Source: an uncultured Mycoplasmatota bacterium
GTDB lineage: Bacteria; Bacillota_I; Bacilli_A; RF39; UBA660
NCBI GenBank assembly: GCA_900549325.1
Contig: UROI01000001.1
Location: 62,001-126,000, forward strand
DNA: 64,000 nt
Direction of reading: 5' to 3'
Shown: positions 18,330 through 29,557 of the stretch, in pieces
Layout: every line of letters starts with the position of its first letter
How positions within the stretch are numbered: the stretch's first letter is position 1
Notes under the pieces: model-generated
Told to the model about the DNA's origin: nothing
The model's database searches: none
What the model saw: the letters and a program-made list of their open reading frames with translations, nothing else
Made by a program: the position numbers and the translations under genes

Positions 18330-19526
18330 ATGGAAAGAATTATTTTACATGTTGATGTTAATAATGCATTTCTTAGTTGGTCTGCGGTGTGGCTGCTAAA
18401 GAATGGTTATGGAAAAGATATTAGAAATAGGTATGCTGTTATTGCGGGTGATGAGACTCAAAGGAGAGGTATTGTTTTGGCAAAGAGTAATTTGTGTAAA
18501 AAAAATGGTGTTAAGACTGCTGAAGCAATTTATTTAGCTAGAAAGAAGTGTCCTTATTTAGAAATTTATCCTCCTAAATATGATGTATATAAAAAGTTTT
18601 CAGATATGATGTATAAATATTTATGTAATTATACTAATATTATTGAAAGATATTCTATTGATGAGTGCTTTCTTGATTACACTGGTAGTGTTAAGCTGTT
18701 TGGTGATCCGGTGAAAGTTGCTTATAAAATTAAAGATGATATTTATAAGAAGTTTGGATTTACAGTTAATGTTGGTGTTGGTAATAATAAATTACTTGCT
18801 AAAATGGCTTCTGATTTTGAAAAGCCTAATAAAGTACATACACTATTTAGTAATGAGATCGAAACTAAGATGTTTCCTCTTCCTATCGAGGATTTATTTA
18901 TGACTGGTAGAGCAAGTGCAAAAAAACTTAGAGAGATGGGAATTACTACGATTGGAGAACTTGCTAGAACACCAGTGGAAGAACTTACTAAGAAGTTTAA
19001 ATCTATGGGTAAGATGTTACATGATTATGCAAATGGTATTGATAATAGCGAAGTTATGTATGAAAGAGAACAGGCTAAGAGTATTTCAAACTCAACAGTT
19101 CTTCCATATAATTATAGAGATTCTGGTATGATAAAGAATGTTATATTTGATTTATCTAAAGAGATTGGTAAGAAATTAAGAGACAATAAATTATATGCTG
19201 ATACTATTGGCGTTTGGTTTAAGTATACTTATTTTGATAAGATTAGTAAACAAGTTAAGTTGGATAATAGTATCGCAAATGATGAAGAAATAGCAGGAAA
19301 GGCTTTTAATATTTTTAATGAACTATGGAATGGTGAAGATGGTATTAGAAGCGTATGTGTATTTGTAAGCGGTCTATCTAATGAAAGAAAGGTGCAACTA
19401 TCTTTATTTGATGAAAAGGTAGTGGAAGAGGAAAAAGAGGACAAATTACAAGAAGTAATTGATGACATTAGAAGTAAGTTTGGTGATGGAGTTATTGGCT
19501 TTGCAAATGAGAAAAATAACAAATAG
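18330..19526 (+). CDS. Y-family DNA polymerase (Pol IV/DinB type)
   Basis: 398-residue translesion polymerase. Catalytic carboxylates are visible in HVDVNNAF (Asp near 9) and SIDECFLD (Asp/Glu near 111-112). A helix-hairpin-helix region (IEDLFMTGRASAKKLREMGITT) and little-finger domain follow, and QLSLF near 356-360 is a sliding-clamp binding motif. GAGGTG is four bases before the ATG. It sits directly behind the arylsulfotransferase-like gene and nine bases before the 998-residue gene, probably in one operon. Confidence 0.88.
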   Translation: MERIILHVDVNNAFLSWSAVWLLKNGYGKDIRNRYAVIAGDETQRRGIVLAKSNLCKKNGVKTAEAIYLARKKCPYLEIYPPKYDVYKKFSDMMYKYLCNYTNIIERYSIDECFLDYTGSVKLFGDPVKVAYKIKDDIYKKFGFTVNVGVGNNKLLAKMASDFEKPNKVHTLFSNEIETKMFPLPIEDLFMTGRASAKKLREMGITTIGELARTPVEELTKKFKSMGKMLHDYANGIDNSEVMYEREQAKSISNSTVLPYNYRDSGMIKNVIFDLSKEIGKKLRDNKLYADTIGVWFKYTYFDKISKQVKLDNSIANDEEIAGKAFNIFNELWNGEDGIRSVCVFVSGLSNERKVQLSLFDEKVVEEEKEDKLQEVIDDIRSKFGDGVIGFANEKNNK

Positions 19527-19535
19527 GGAGGTATT

Positions 19536-22532
19536 ATGGAATTATTGAATAAATTAAAAAGAAGCAATACTGAAATAAATACTAATAAAAATGAAGATAA
19601 TATAGAGTTATTAGAAAAAAGAACACTTATTAATAAAATAGGGGTAAATAGAATAAATTTATTTTGCAATAGATATTCTTTAAAATATGAGGATTTATCT
19701 ATAGATTTTTTAAGAAAACTAATTAGTTCTGAAGAATTATTAAATTATTTAAATTCAGTCTTTTTAACTATCAACGATATAAAAAAAATGAATGATGGTA
19801 CTTTTTCTTTAAATGATGTAGAAGGACAGTATGATATCCTAGAGTTTCCTATTTTATTTTCGGGTTTTGAAAGAGAAAAGGTATTATTACTTAATAAAGA
19901 TATAAGTGTTTTGCCTAGTAATTATGTATCAGTTCAGATGGATAATTTAGATTTAAATAATTTATCTCCTGGTGAAAATTATGATATAATCATTCCATCA
20001 TATTTTGGGGATGTCAATATAAAAAAGCAAACTAAAAAAATTTTACCTGTTGAATTAAATGATATGTATTCTATTTCAAAAATAAATATTCTATACCCAT
20101 GTGATAATATTTTTTATTGCGTAGATAGATTTTCTTATTGTATAACTGAGAAAATCAACTTGAATTCTAATACTATTATTATTATTAGTTTAGATAAGTT
20201 TAAGGAACTAACCAAGTTACAAGTTGAAAACTTAAATGGATGTATGATATTATTGGCAGAAGATATTGTTAAAAATGATATACTATATAATAGCTTTGCT
20301 AATAAAAGTGTAGATAATAACTTTCCTACCTTAAATAGTGATAGTTTTGATGATGAGATAGTTAAGATTAATCATCTCCTATTTATTGTTGATAATTCTG
20401 ATCTTGAAAATAATAGAAAAAAATATTTTAAATATTGGATAAAAAAATATAGTAGAAATAATCAATTATCTTATCATATTTATGAAATAACAGATAAATT
20501 AACGAAAGAGATTGGAATCGATAAAATAAAAATGTTATCAAATAAATTTGATGATTTGGAGTATAGTGATAAAATAAAAGACTTTGAATTTGAGAATTAT
20601 GATATTTCAACATTCTTAGGTGAATTTAAAAACATAGATACTGCTTATTTATCATTCTTAATAAATACAATAGCAAAATTAAATACTGAAGAACGTAAGG
20701 TTGTACTTAGTGATCCGAAAATTAAAAATAGACTTGGTAATCAAATTCTCAGTGAGTGTGGTAATAATATATATAGTTATTTTGAAAAAATAAAATTAAA
20801 GCTATCTGTTACTGAAATTCTGTCTTTATTTGATGTAGAGATGATTAGAAATAATTTTACTGGCGATAGAAAATCTTTAGAATATAGAGTATTTGCCAGT
20901 TTATGTGAAAGCGATGATGAAGTTATTGAAGTAATTAAGTATTTACTTAATAATAACGAAATGTTTATAGAATTTTTTAATCAGTGTGATAATTTCTGTA
21001 GTTCATTTGACTGTTTAAGTGGTGGTATGTTAAAAAAAGTTTTATATAGACTTAAAGAAAATAAAATGACCGCTGACTGCTACAACTTTGTATTTGGTCT
21101 TTCTTTGAAAACTCAAAAATATCTTATTGATGAAAAACTTGATGATGATATTATTGCTATTATTGTACCAAGATTTAAAATGCAGGCAATTACTTATTTT
21201 TTTGAATCTGATAGTAGGTCTAATTATTTATTTAAAAAGATGTGCATTGCTTCTCTTATTGGTAGCGATGTAATATTTAATAATGATGTTTTAAGGAGCA
21301 AAGATTTTTTTGATATGCTTAAAAATAAGAGTTTTGTTGATTTTAGAACTAATATAAACAATGTTGAGGTAAATAATTTACCAGAATTTATTGAAAAGCA
21401 TTTGAAAGAGTATTACGAAGAATTATTTAATGATTACGATGAAGAAAGTAAAATGTTTAAAGAATATACGGAAATAATTAATAATTCGGAAGCTTATATT
21501 AACTACTCTAAATTTAATAATTATATATTAGATGATGAGGCATTTCAAATTCTAAATTCTCTTGAAAACACTAATAAAAGTATACGTCTTGAGAAATTTA
21601 AAAACTTGACTAATAAGAAAATTAGCGAAATTACTGTTGATGCTTTGTTTGCAGATAATATATATAATGTGTGGATTAATATTAAAGAGATGCTTAGATT
21701 TAATGATAAGTTACCTGAAAATAAAAAAATATTAGATAATGATAAAATCAAGTTTTATGAAATGATTTTAAATATCGATAATGTTTCTTGCACTGATAAA
21801 ATAAAATTATACCATGGTTTAAAGGAAAAGAATATCAGTACGATGTTTTATGAAGATGTCAGGAAGCTAAAGGATGCATCTTATAATCTTATTAAAAGTA
21901 AGATGTTTACTTTAAAGGGTAATTTCTGCGATAGTGAGTTAAGTAATGAGTATGGAGTGCCAATTTACGATATGCGTGATAAGAGTTTCTTTATGCTTGT
22001 CAGATCGGAGAGTAAACATAAGGATAAAGATATGTGGAGGAGAAATTGTTACTCAATTATATCAAATGACAATACTAGTGTTTATTCACATGGTACTATA
22101 ACTATTTACGGATATAATTCTTTTGAAAATGATAGAGTTCTTCATATGTTTGAAGGTGATGCTTATAGCGAAGATGAGAGCAAATACTTTGGTAATAGAG
22201 AAAAAATTAATAGAATAATGACTCCTGAAGAACTAGTTAATAGTAGTAGATGGTATAGTGAGGTACAACTTGTTAATTTAAAGGATGAATGTGCCAATAA
22301 GTTATATATTGCTAAAAAACCTGATTTTATTGTAGTTTATGATGCTCCTGATAAGGAAAGCATAGAGGAAAGTATGAAACGAAATATACCGATTGTTATT
22401 ATTAAAAGGCAAGTACTTGAGAAAAATAATAAAATAAATATCGGTAATAGTGATTATTTTTTAGATGGTGATGAAGATATTTATATAAATAGTTCTTATG
22501 ATGAAAAAGATATAAGTAAAAAAATTAGATAG
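19536..22532 (+). CDS. Very large protein of unknown function (998 residues)
   Basis: I do not recognise this protein. It is soluble, with no signal peptide or membrane segment, and rich in Asn, Asp, Lys and Ile. Residues 1-300 look mixed alpha/beta, 300-790 mainly helical. A distinct C-terminal block of about 200 residues has spaced motifs: FFMLVRSE (about 817-825), NCYSIIS (about 837), SHGTITIYGY (about 851), HMFEGDAYS (about 870), TPEELVN (about 894), WYSEVQL (about 905) and KPDFIVVYDAP (about 927). The order Arg, Ser-x-x-Ser, then Glu in a strand is reminiscent of an ADP-ribosyltransferase fold, but this is only a hypothesis. GGGAGG precedes the ATG. It lies between a Y-family polymerase and tex. 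Confidence 0.6.
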   Translation: MELLNKLKRSNTEINTNKNEDNIELLEKRTLINKIGVNRINLFCNRYSLKYEDLSIDFLRKLISSEELLNYLNSVFLTINDIKKMNDGTFSLNDVEGQYDILEFPILFSGFEREKVLLLNKDISVLPSNYVSVQMDNLDLNNLSPGENYDIIIPSYFGDVNIKKQTKKILPVELNDMYSISKINILYPCDNIFYCVDRFSYCITEKINLNSNTIIIISLDKFKELTKLQVENLNGCMILLAEDIVKNDILYNSFANKSVDNNFPTLNSDSFDDEIVKINHLLFIVDNSDLENNRKKYFKYWIKKYSRNNQLSYHIYEITDKLTKEIGIDKIKMLSNKFDDLEYSDKIKDFEFENYDISTFLGEFKNIDTAYLSFLINTIAKLNTEERKVVLSDPKIKNRLGNQILSECGNNIYSYFEKIKLKLSVTEILSLFDVEMIRNNFTGDRKSLEYRVFASLCESDDEVIEVIKYLLNNNEMFIEFFNQCDNFCSSFDCLSGGMLKKVLYRLKENKMTADCYNFVFGLSLKTQKYLIDEKLDDDIIAIIVPRFKMQAITYFFESDSRSNYLFKKMCIASLIGSDVIFNNDVLRSKDFFDMLKNKSFVDFRTNINNVEVNNLPEFIEKHLKEYYEELFNDYDEESKMFKEYTEIINNSEAYINYSKFNNYILDDEAFQILNSLENTNKSIRLEKFKNLTNKKISEITVDALFADNIYNVWINIKEMLRFNDKLPENKKILDNDKIKFYEMILNIDNVSCTDKIKLYHGLKEKNISTMFYEDVRKLKDASYNLIKSKMFTLKGNFCDSELSNEYGVPIYDMRDKSFFMLVRSESKHKDKDMWRRNCYSIISNDNTSVYSHGTITIYGYNSFENDRVLHMFEGDAYSEDESKYFGNREKINRIMTPEELVNSSRWYSEVQLVNLKDECANKLYIAKKPDFIVVYDAPDKESIEESMKRNIPIVIIKRQVLEKNNKINIGNSDYFLDGDEDIYINSSYDEKDISKKIR

Positions 22533-22544
22533 GAGATGTAATGG

Positions 22545-24710
22545 ATGAATAATGAAATAATAAATGAAATTAGTGAAAATTTAAATATAAAAAAAGAGGG
22601 AATAGAGGCAGTACTTAAATTACTTGAAGATGGTAATACGGTACCATTTATTGCCAGATATAGAAAAGAGGCTACAGGGGCCTTAGATGAAGAGCAAATT
22701 AGAAGTATTAATGAGTATTATGAATATCAAGTTAATTTACTGAAAAGAAAAGAAGATGTTATTAGATTAATTGATGAAAAGGGCTTGCTTACAGAAGAAC
22801 TTAGGGATAGTATTATGAAGGCTTCTAAACTGGTTGAAGTTGAAGATATATATAGACCTTATAAAGAAAAAAAGAAAACTAAAGCTACAGAGGCTATTAA
22901 AAATGGTTTGGAACCTTTGGCTAAGATTATTATGTCATTTAAGAAGGTGAATATTGAAAAAATAGCGGAGTCATATCTTAATGATAATGTTAAAAGTGTT
23001 GAAGAGGCAATTACTGGGGCTAGTTATATTATTGCTGAATGGATTAGTGATAATGCTAGTTATCGTAAATATATTAGAAATAATATGAGTAATTATGGAG
23101 TAATTCATAGTAAACTCAAAAAAGGCGCTACTGATGAGAATAAAACTTACGAGATGTACTATAATTACGAAGAGAGAGTTAAATATATTAAACCTCATAG
23201 AGTATTAGCTTTAAATAGAGGCGAGAATGAAGGTATTTTATCTGTTAGTATATCAGTTGACGATGATTATATTATTTCGTTTTTAGAAAAAAAACTTGTT
23301 AAGGATGAGAATGTAGAAAGTGCCGCTATTGTAAAATCTGCAATTAGAGATAGTTATAAGAGACTTATTATTCCAAGTATCGAAAGGGAAGTAAGAGCTG
23401 ATTTAAAAGAAGTGGCAGAGGCTGCGGCGATTGAAGTATTTGGTGACAATTTGGAGAATTTAATTTTAACTCCTCCGATGAAAGATATAACAGTGCTTGG
23501 CTTTGATCCGGCATATAGGACTGGATGTAAGCTTGCTGTTGTTAGTCCTACATCTAGTGTACTTAATATTTCAGTTATTTATCCACATGAGCCACATAAT
23601 AAGTGGGAAGAGTCAAAAAAGGTTCTTAAGGATTTATTTAAAAAGTATGATATTGATGTTGTGTCTATTGGCAATGGTACTGCTTCAAGAGAAAGTGAAA
23701 AGTTAGTTGCGGAGGCTATTAGTGAATATAAGGATAAAGATGTTAAGTATGTTATAGTTAGTGAAGCTGGAGCAAGTGTTTATTCCGCTAGTGAACTTGC
23801 TATTAAAGAATTTCCTGATTTAACAGTCGAAAAGAGAAGTGCAATTAGTATAGCAAGGAGACTTCAGGATCCTTTATCTGAACTTGTTAAAATTGATAGT
23901 AAAAGTATTGGCGTAGGACAGTATCAACATGATGTAAATGAAAAGAAACTTGATGAATCTCTTGATTTTGTTGTTAGTAAATGTGTTAATAATGTTGGTG
24001 TTAATATTAATACTGCAAGTACATCTATACTTAAGTATGTTTCGGGTTTAACTAAGACTTCAATAGATAAAATTATTGGTTATAGAGAAAAAAATGGTAG
24101 AATTAATTCTAGAGATGAACTTGTAAAAGGTAATGTGCTAACTCCTAAGGTTTATGAACAGTCAATAGGTTTTATGAGAGTTATTGATGGAAATAATATT
24201 ATGGATGAAACATCTATTCATCCTGAAAGTTACATGGCTGCAAGTAAGTTGCTTGAAGAGATTGGGTATACCGTTAAAGATGTTGGTAAAGTTGAATTGG
24301 TTAAGAAACTTGATAGTATTAATCTTGAAGAGTATGCTCAAAGACTTGGTATTGATAAGTATACACTCGAAGATATTATTAAGTGCTTGAAGCAGCCTAA
24401 TAGAGACTTTAGAGATGACTTTGAAAAACCAATATTAAAGAGTGACATTCTTAAAATAGAAGATTTAAAAGAGGGTATGGAGCTTTTTGGAACAGTTAGA
24501 AATGTAGTTGACTTTGGTGCTTTTGTAGATATTGGTCTTCATGATGATGCACTTGTTCATATATCTAAACTTACTGATAAGTATATAAAACATCCTAGTG
24601 AAGTAGTTGCAGTTGGTGATATTGTTACTTGTTACGTAGAAAAGATAGATTTAACTAAAAATAGGGTTAGTTTATCATTAATTAATCCGAATAATAGTAA
24701 GAAAATGTAA
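22545..24710 (+). CDS. tex: Tex family S1 RNA-binding protein
   Basis: 721 residues, the Tex length. Domains in order: N-terminal helical Tex-N region, YqgF/RuvC-like domain beginning VLGFDPAYRTGCK near 317, helix-hairpin-helix region (NNVGVNINTAS ... LSGL-type near 480-560), and a C-terminal S1 domain (GTVRNVVDFGAFVDIGLHDDALVHIS, about 643-715). Tex proteins bind nucleic acid and influence transcription; the exact role is not settled. The chosen ATG 22545 has AGGAG nine bases upstream; an ATG four bases earlier is out of frame and hits a stop at once. Confidence 0.93.
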   Translation: MNNEIINEISENLNIKKEGIEAVLKLLEDGNTVPFIARYRKEATGALDEEQIRSINEYYEYQVNLLKRKEDVIRLIDEKGLLTEELRDSIMKASKLVEVEDIYRPYKEKKKTKATEAIKNGLEPLAKIIMSFKKVNIEKIAESYLNDNVKSVEEAITGASYIIAEWISDNASYRKYIRNNMSNYGVIHSKLKKGATDENKTYEMYYNYEERVKYIKPHRVLALNRGENEGILSVSISVDDDYIISFLEKKLVKDENVESAAIVKSAIRDSYKRLIIPSIEREVRADLKEVAEAAAIEVFGDNLENLILTPPMKDITVLGFDPAYRTGCKLAVVSPTSSVLNISVIYPHEPHNKWEESKKVLKDLFKKYDIDVVSIGNGTASRESEKLVAEAISEYKDKDVKYVIVSEAGASVYSASELAIKEFPDLTVEKRSAISIARRLQDPLSELVKIDSKSIGVGQYQHDVNEKKLDESLDFVVSKCVNNVGVNINTASTSILKYVSGLTKTSIDKIIGYREKNGRINSRDELVKGNVLTPKVYEQSIGFMRVIDGNNIMDETSIHPESYMAASKLLEEIGYTVKDVGKVELVKKLDSINLEEYAQRLGIDKYTLEDIIKCLKQPNRDFRDDFEKPILKSDILKIEDLKEGMELFGTVRNVVDFGAFVDIGLHDDALVHISKLTDKYIKHPSEVVAVGDIVTCYVEKIDLTKNRVSLSLINPNNSKKM

Positions 24711-24748
24711 AAAAATATGCAAATTTTATAAAAAAATGCATAAAATAA

Positions 24749-24777
24749 TTGACAGATAGGCAATTTTATAGTATTAT
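24749..24777 (+). promoter_or_regulatory. Promoter of tRNA-Gly
   Basis: TTGACA (24749-24754), 17-base spacer, TATTAT (24772-24777). The tRNA 5' end follows 18 bases later. An 8-bp inverted repeat (24757-24764 with 24782-24789) brackets the -10 box. Confidence 0.8.
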
Positions 24778-24794
24778 TATTATTGCCTACTGAT

Positions 24795-24868
24795 GCAGAT
24801 GTAGTTTAATGGTAGAACCTCAGCCTTCCAAGCTGACTGCGTGAGTTCGATTCTCATCATCTGCTCCA
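24795..24868 (+). tRNA. tRNA-Gly (anticodon TCC), CCA encoded
   Basis: A complete cloverleaf: acceptor GCAGATG (24795-24801) pairs with CATCTGC (24858-24864), the anticodon loop reads CTTCCAA, and the T arm carries GTTCGATTC. Discriminator T is followed by encoded CCA (24866-24868). It has its own promoter and a downstream terminator, so it is a single-gene unit next to the recombinase region. Confidence 0.95.
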
Positions 24869-24912
24869 GATTGATAGGAAACTCGGAAATTAACTTCTGA
24901 GAGTAATAAATG

Positions 24913-24937
24913 CTAACTAGAAATAGTTAGTTTTTTT
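24913..24937 (+). terminator. Terminator downstream of tRNA-Gly
   Basis: Stem 24913-24918 with 24925-24930, loop AGAAAT, then seven T. A second small hairpin (24883-24903) lies between the tRNA and this terminator. Confidence 0.7.
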
Positions 24938-24959
24938 GTTATGTAAAGGAGTTGATTAT

Positions 24960-25232
24960 ATGTTAAATATAGAAACAAAAGAATTAAAAATAAGTGATAA
25001 ATTAAAAAGAAAAATTGATATAATTGGTAGATTTACAAATACTACTCCAATTATAAATAATGGTTCAATTAAAAATATAACGGGGACAAATGTTGCTTAT
25101 GTTATGCCACATATTATAGTTATTAAGAATAATAAATACCTAATGTTTGATGAATGTGATAATGTTTATGTAAATACATTTAAAAACAAAATAGTATTTA
25201 AAGATTTAGAAGATTATATAAATAGTCATTAA
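24960..25232 (+). CDS. Small hypothetical protein beside the recombinase
   Basis: 90 residues with no recognised domain; charged N-terminal third, then alternating hydrophobic strands (AYVMPHIIVIKNNKYLMF). The start at 24960 is fixed by AAAGGAG eight bases upstream; a longer frame would begin inside the tRNA terminator. It lies between tRNA-Gly and the serine recombinase and may belong to the mobile segment. Confidence 0.55.
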   Translation: MLNIETKELKISDKLKRKIDIIGRFTNTTPIINNGSIKNITGTNVAYVMPHIIVIKNNKYLMFDECDNVYVNTFKNKIVFKDLEDYINSH

Positions 25233-25247
25233 AAATCTTTTTAAATG

Positions 25248-27275
<2,028 letters not shown>

Positions 27276-27509
27276 TACTTGTTTTTTAATATAAATATTT
27301 ATACTAATTTATATTATTATTTATATTCTTGTTATATTAATTCTTTATATTATATTATTATATTATGTTAGACAAAAAATATAAATCTTATTCAAAATAA
27401 AAAGACTAGTTATATTTCAAACTAATCTCACAAATAAATTGTAATTTGTCTTTTACAATAATAGCATAAAAAAGAAAAGTAGTTATTGTTAATCAACTAT
27501 TGCATTTTT

Positions 27510-28076
27510 CTAATTCTCATAAATACTTTTAAATCTTTCTCTGTCTACATTCTCTTGATTATTAATATAGTCCAAGTATTTTTCTTTATTTTCTTCTGTA
27601 TATGGAGTATCAGAATATAAATCTTGTAATAATATTGTTCCGTTTGGCTGTCCAATACCCACAAATATATAATTTTCACCTATCTTTGGTAATTCCTCAT
27701 CCGTTATATAATCACCTTTATGCAATATAAGAGTTCCATCTTTATCATATCCACCAGGATAAGTTACTTTAATTATATTTTGTAGATCACCCTTCAAATT
27801 TTCTGTTACCTCGATTTCATATATAGTTCTAGCTGAGCCATAATCTGAGAATGTCCTTTCAATTTCCTTATCTACCTTTCCTATAAACACATAATCAGCA
27901 AATCCAACTTGATAATATGGATTTGTTTCTTCATTCACAAGTACTGTATCATAATTTAATTTGCCATTTGGCTTATAATTTGAATTTCTATTGTTAAAGT
28001 ACCAAATTACACCACAAATCATAGCAATTATAAAGATAACTAAAATAGATAAAATAATAATTTTTTTCTTTTTCAT
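27510..28076 (-). CDS. Anchored extracellular protein, unknown function
   Basis: 188 residues: basic N-terminus, one membrane segment (about 4-26), then a soluble domain with YVFIGKVDKEI ... TIYEIEVTENLKGDL ... VTYPGGYDKDG ... GENYIFVG. Alternating strands of this kind suggest a small beta-barrel, and the phrase pattern resembles uncharacterised extracellular proteins of Firmicutes; I give no function. AAGGAGG lies seven bases before the ATG. It sits behind the recombinase in the opposite orientation. Confidence 0.6.
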   Translation of the reverse strand: MKKKKIIILSILVIFIIAMICGVIWYFNNRNSNYKPNGKLNYDTVLVNEETNPYYQVGFADYVFIGKVDKEIERTFSDYGSARTIYEIEVTENLKGDLQNIIKVTYPGGYDKDGTLILHKGDYITDEELPKIGENYIFVGIGQPNGTILLQDLYSDTPYTEENKEKYLDYINNQENVDRERFKSIYEN

Positions 28077-28245
28077 AACAATACCTCCTTTATTTTGTTC
28101 TTATTTTAATAAAAATAAGCTTTAATTCTACTAATAATCAACTACATAGTAACATATTTTAAAAAAGTTACAACTTTTGTTCAAAAAATGATTATCGGCA
28201 AATTACTATTTATTTAACAAATCACTAAATTGTAATTTGTAATTA

Positions 28246-28788
28246 TTATTCTGATGGGCAATTATAATTTGTATTTTTAAATGTTGGAATTACCGTTATT
28301 ACATCATCGCTAACACAATAATAAGTATCAATTAAAATACCTTTGTCTACATAACTATCACTATCATTAGCATCTTCAATTCTCCAACTTATTATTGGGC
28401 TATTTTTAAATACTATTGCTTGAATTGTGTCTAATATTACAATTGACAAAATAGTAATAACTATTGTTAATAATATTATTATAAACTTATTCTTTTTTAC
28501 CTTTTTTATTTCTTTTGCAGAATAATCAAGTGTATCAATTAAAGTTTCCTCACTTTTTGAATCGATTTCTTCTTTAGTAAATCTCTCACCATTTAATATT
28601 TCCGTAACCGAGACTTCTAAAATGTGACTTAATGGTTTTAACAATGACAAATCCATTAAGCCCAATCCTCTTTCCCACTTGCTTACAGCATTTTTGGTTA
28701 TCCCTAATTTTTCTGCTAACTGTTCTTGAGTTAATTTTTTTTGCTTTCTTAATTTAGCAATAAATTTTCCTATTTTTTCTTGATTCAT
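28246..28788 (-). CDS. XRE-family regulator with a membrane segment
   Basis: 180 residues. An N-terminal HTH (IGKFIAKLRKQKKLTQEQLAEKLGITKNAVSKWERG, split here as residues 5-39) is followed by the usual XRE tail SLLKPLSHILEVSVTEILNGE, a linker, one membrane segment (about 92-114) and a short extracellular C-terminus with two Cys. ATG 28788 is chosen because GGTGAT lies just upstream and the HTH begins there. It may sense something at the surface; targets unknown. A 13-bp palindrome and two more ATCCAA repeats lie upstream (28930-28974). The gene is flanked by a 15-bp direct repeat. Confidence 0.8.
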   Translation of the reverse strand: MNQEKIGKFIAKLRKQKKLTQEQLAEKLGITKNAVSKWERGLGLMDLSLLKPLSHILEVSVTEILNGERFTKEEIDSKSEETLIDTLDYSAKEIKKVKKNKFIIILLTIVITILSIVILDTIQAIVFKNSPIISWRIEDANDSDSYVDKGILIDTYYCVSDDVITVIPTFKNTNYNCPSE

Positions 28789-28929
28789 TTTATCACCATC
28801 CAAGAACAATATATCAATTTTTTATCTAATATTAAACATACTATTAGTTCACTTTCAAATTACTATTTATCTGTCGTTCTATATATAATTGTACCATAAT
28901 TTCAACATATTTTGAAACTAAATTTAAAC

Positions 28930-28974
28930 ATCCAAGATTTATCCAACATTTCCAGTATATATCCAACAGTTGGA
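28930..28974. promoter_or_regulatory. Operator-like repeats upstream of the XRE gene
   Basis: ATCCAA occurs at 28930, 28941 and 28961 (spacing 11 and 20, near helical turns). The last is part of a palindrome TCCAACAGTTGGA (28962-28974, 6-bp arms around one base). The position upstream of the XRE gene suggests regulator binding; this is inference. Confidence 0.4.
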
Positions 28975-29075
28975 AGTAAAATAAAACCTCGCAAACCTTT
29001 TAATTAATTGATTTAAATAAAAAGTATGGTAGAATTCTTCCATATTTTTAACACAATTTTGCAAGTGCAAAATAA

Positions 29076-29135
29076 GAAATGATAGCACAACTATTCCTAT
29101 ATTTATATAGAATGAATTAGGGCAGTGCTATCATT
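29076..29135. repeat. Long inverted repeat (hairpin or cruciform)
   Basis: AATGATAGCAC (29078-29088) is the exact reverse complement of 29125-29135. The interior holds a second small palindrome around 29099-29112. No T-run follows either arm, so it is not a plain terminator. Confidence 0.65.
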
Positions 29136-29206
29136 CCCTTTATCCTGCTTAATAATTATTAGTAATTTTTTATTAAATTTTAGTATTTTCATGGTATACT
29201 TATATT

Positions 29207-29322
29207 AGTTAGTAGTTTATTACTACCTATAATTTAGATAATTAGAGGTTGTCCGACTTCAACCTTTATGGCTTCAATTGTGGTTTTTAAGAACTTGATT
29301 TATATTGAGTTCTTTTTGTTTT
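29207..29322 (+). ncRNA. Candidate small RNA, unknown class
   Basis: An extended -10 box (TGGTATACT, 29192-29200) is followed by three predicted hairpins: GTAGT/ACTAC near 29213-29227, a stem 29244-29251 with 29260-29267, and a terminator stem 29289-29296 with 29307-29314 followed by T residues. No ORF with a ribosome site lies in this span and no plus-strand gene follows for about 2 kb. The -35 is poor. This is a prediction only. Confidence 0.4.
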
Positions 29323-29380
29323 TACATTATAAATATAAATAAAAAACTCTTTCTAATTATTACTATAATTATGAAATATA

Positions 29381-29402
29381 AAAACGGGCAATTACCCGTT
29401 TT
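29381..29402 (-). terminator. Terminator of the Fic operon
   Basis: Eight-base perfect stem (29381-29388 with 29395-29402) with loop CAATTA on plus. A-rich/T-rich flanks on both sides let it work in both directions; on the minus strand it ends the operon 29412-31187. Confidence 0.75.
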
Positions 29403-29411
29403 ATTTAAGTA

Positions 29412-29555
29412 CTATTTATTAATATCTTCTGTTTCAATACTAGTTTCATTTTGATATTGTTCTAATAAAGATATTAATTTTTCTTGTTTTTCTAATATTT
29501 CTAATTTTAAAGTCTTAATTGTTTCTTTTGATTCAGTAATTAAATTTTCGCTCAT
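29412..29555 (-). CDS. 47-residue coiled-coil ORF at the end of the Fic operon
   Basis: Starts ATG 29555, two bases after the stop of the upstream gene, and ends TAG 29412, just before the operon terminator. The protein (MSENLITESKETIKTLK at its start, then LEILEKQEKLISLLEQY) is a single amphipathic helix with regular Leu/Ile spacing, so a coiled coil is likely. GAGTGA eleven bases upstream is a weak ribosome site; coupling to the upstream gene is plausible. The upstream protein also ends in a coiled coil, so the two may interact. Small size keeps the call tentative. Confidence 0.5.
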   Translation of the reverse strand: MSENLITESKETIKTLKLEILEKQEKLISLLEQYQNETSIETEDINK

Positions 29556-29557
29556 TT

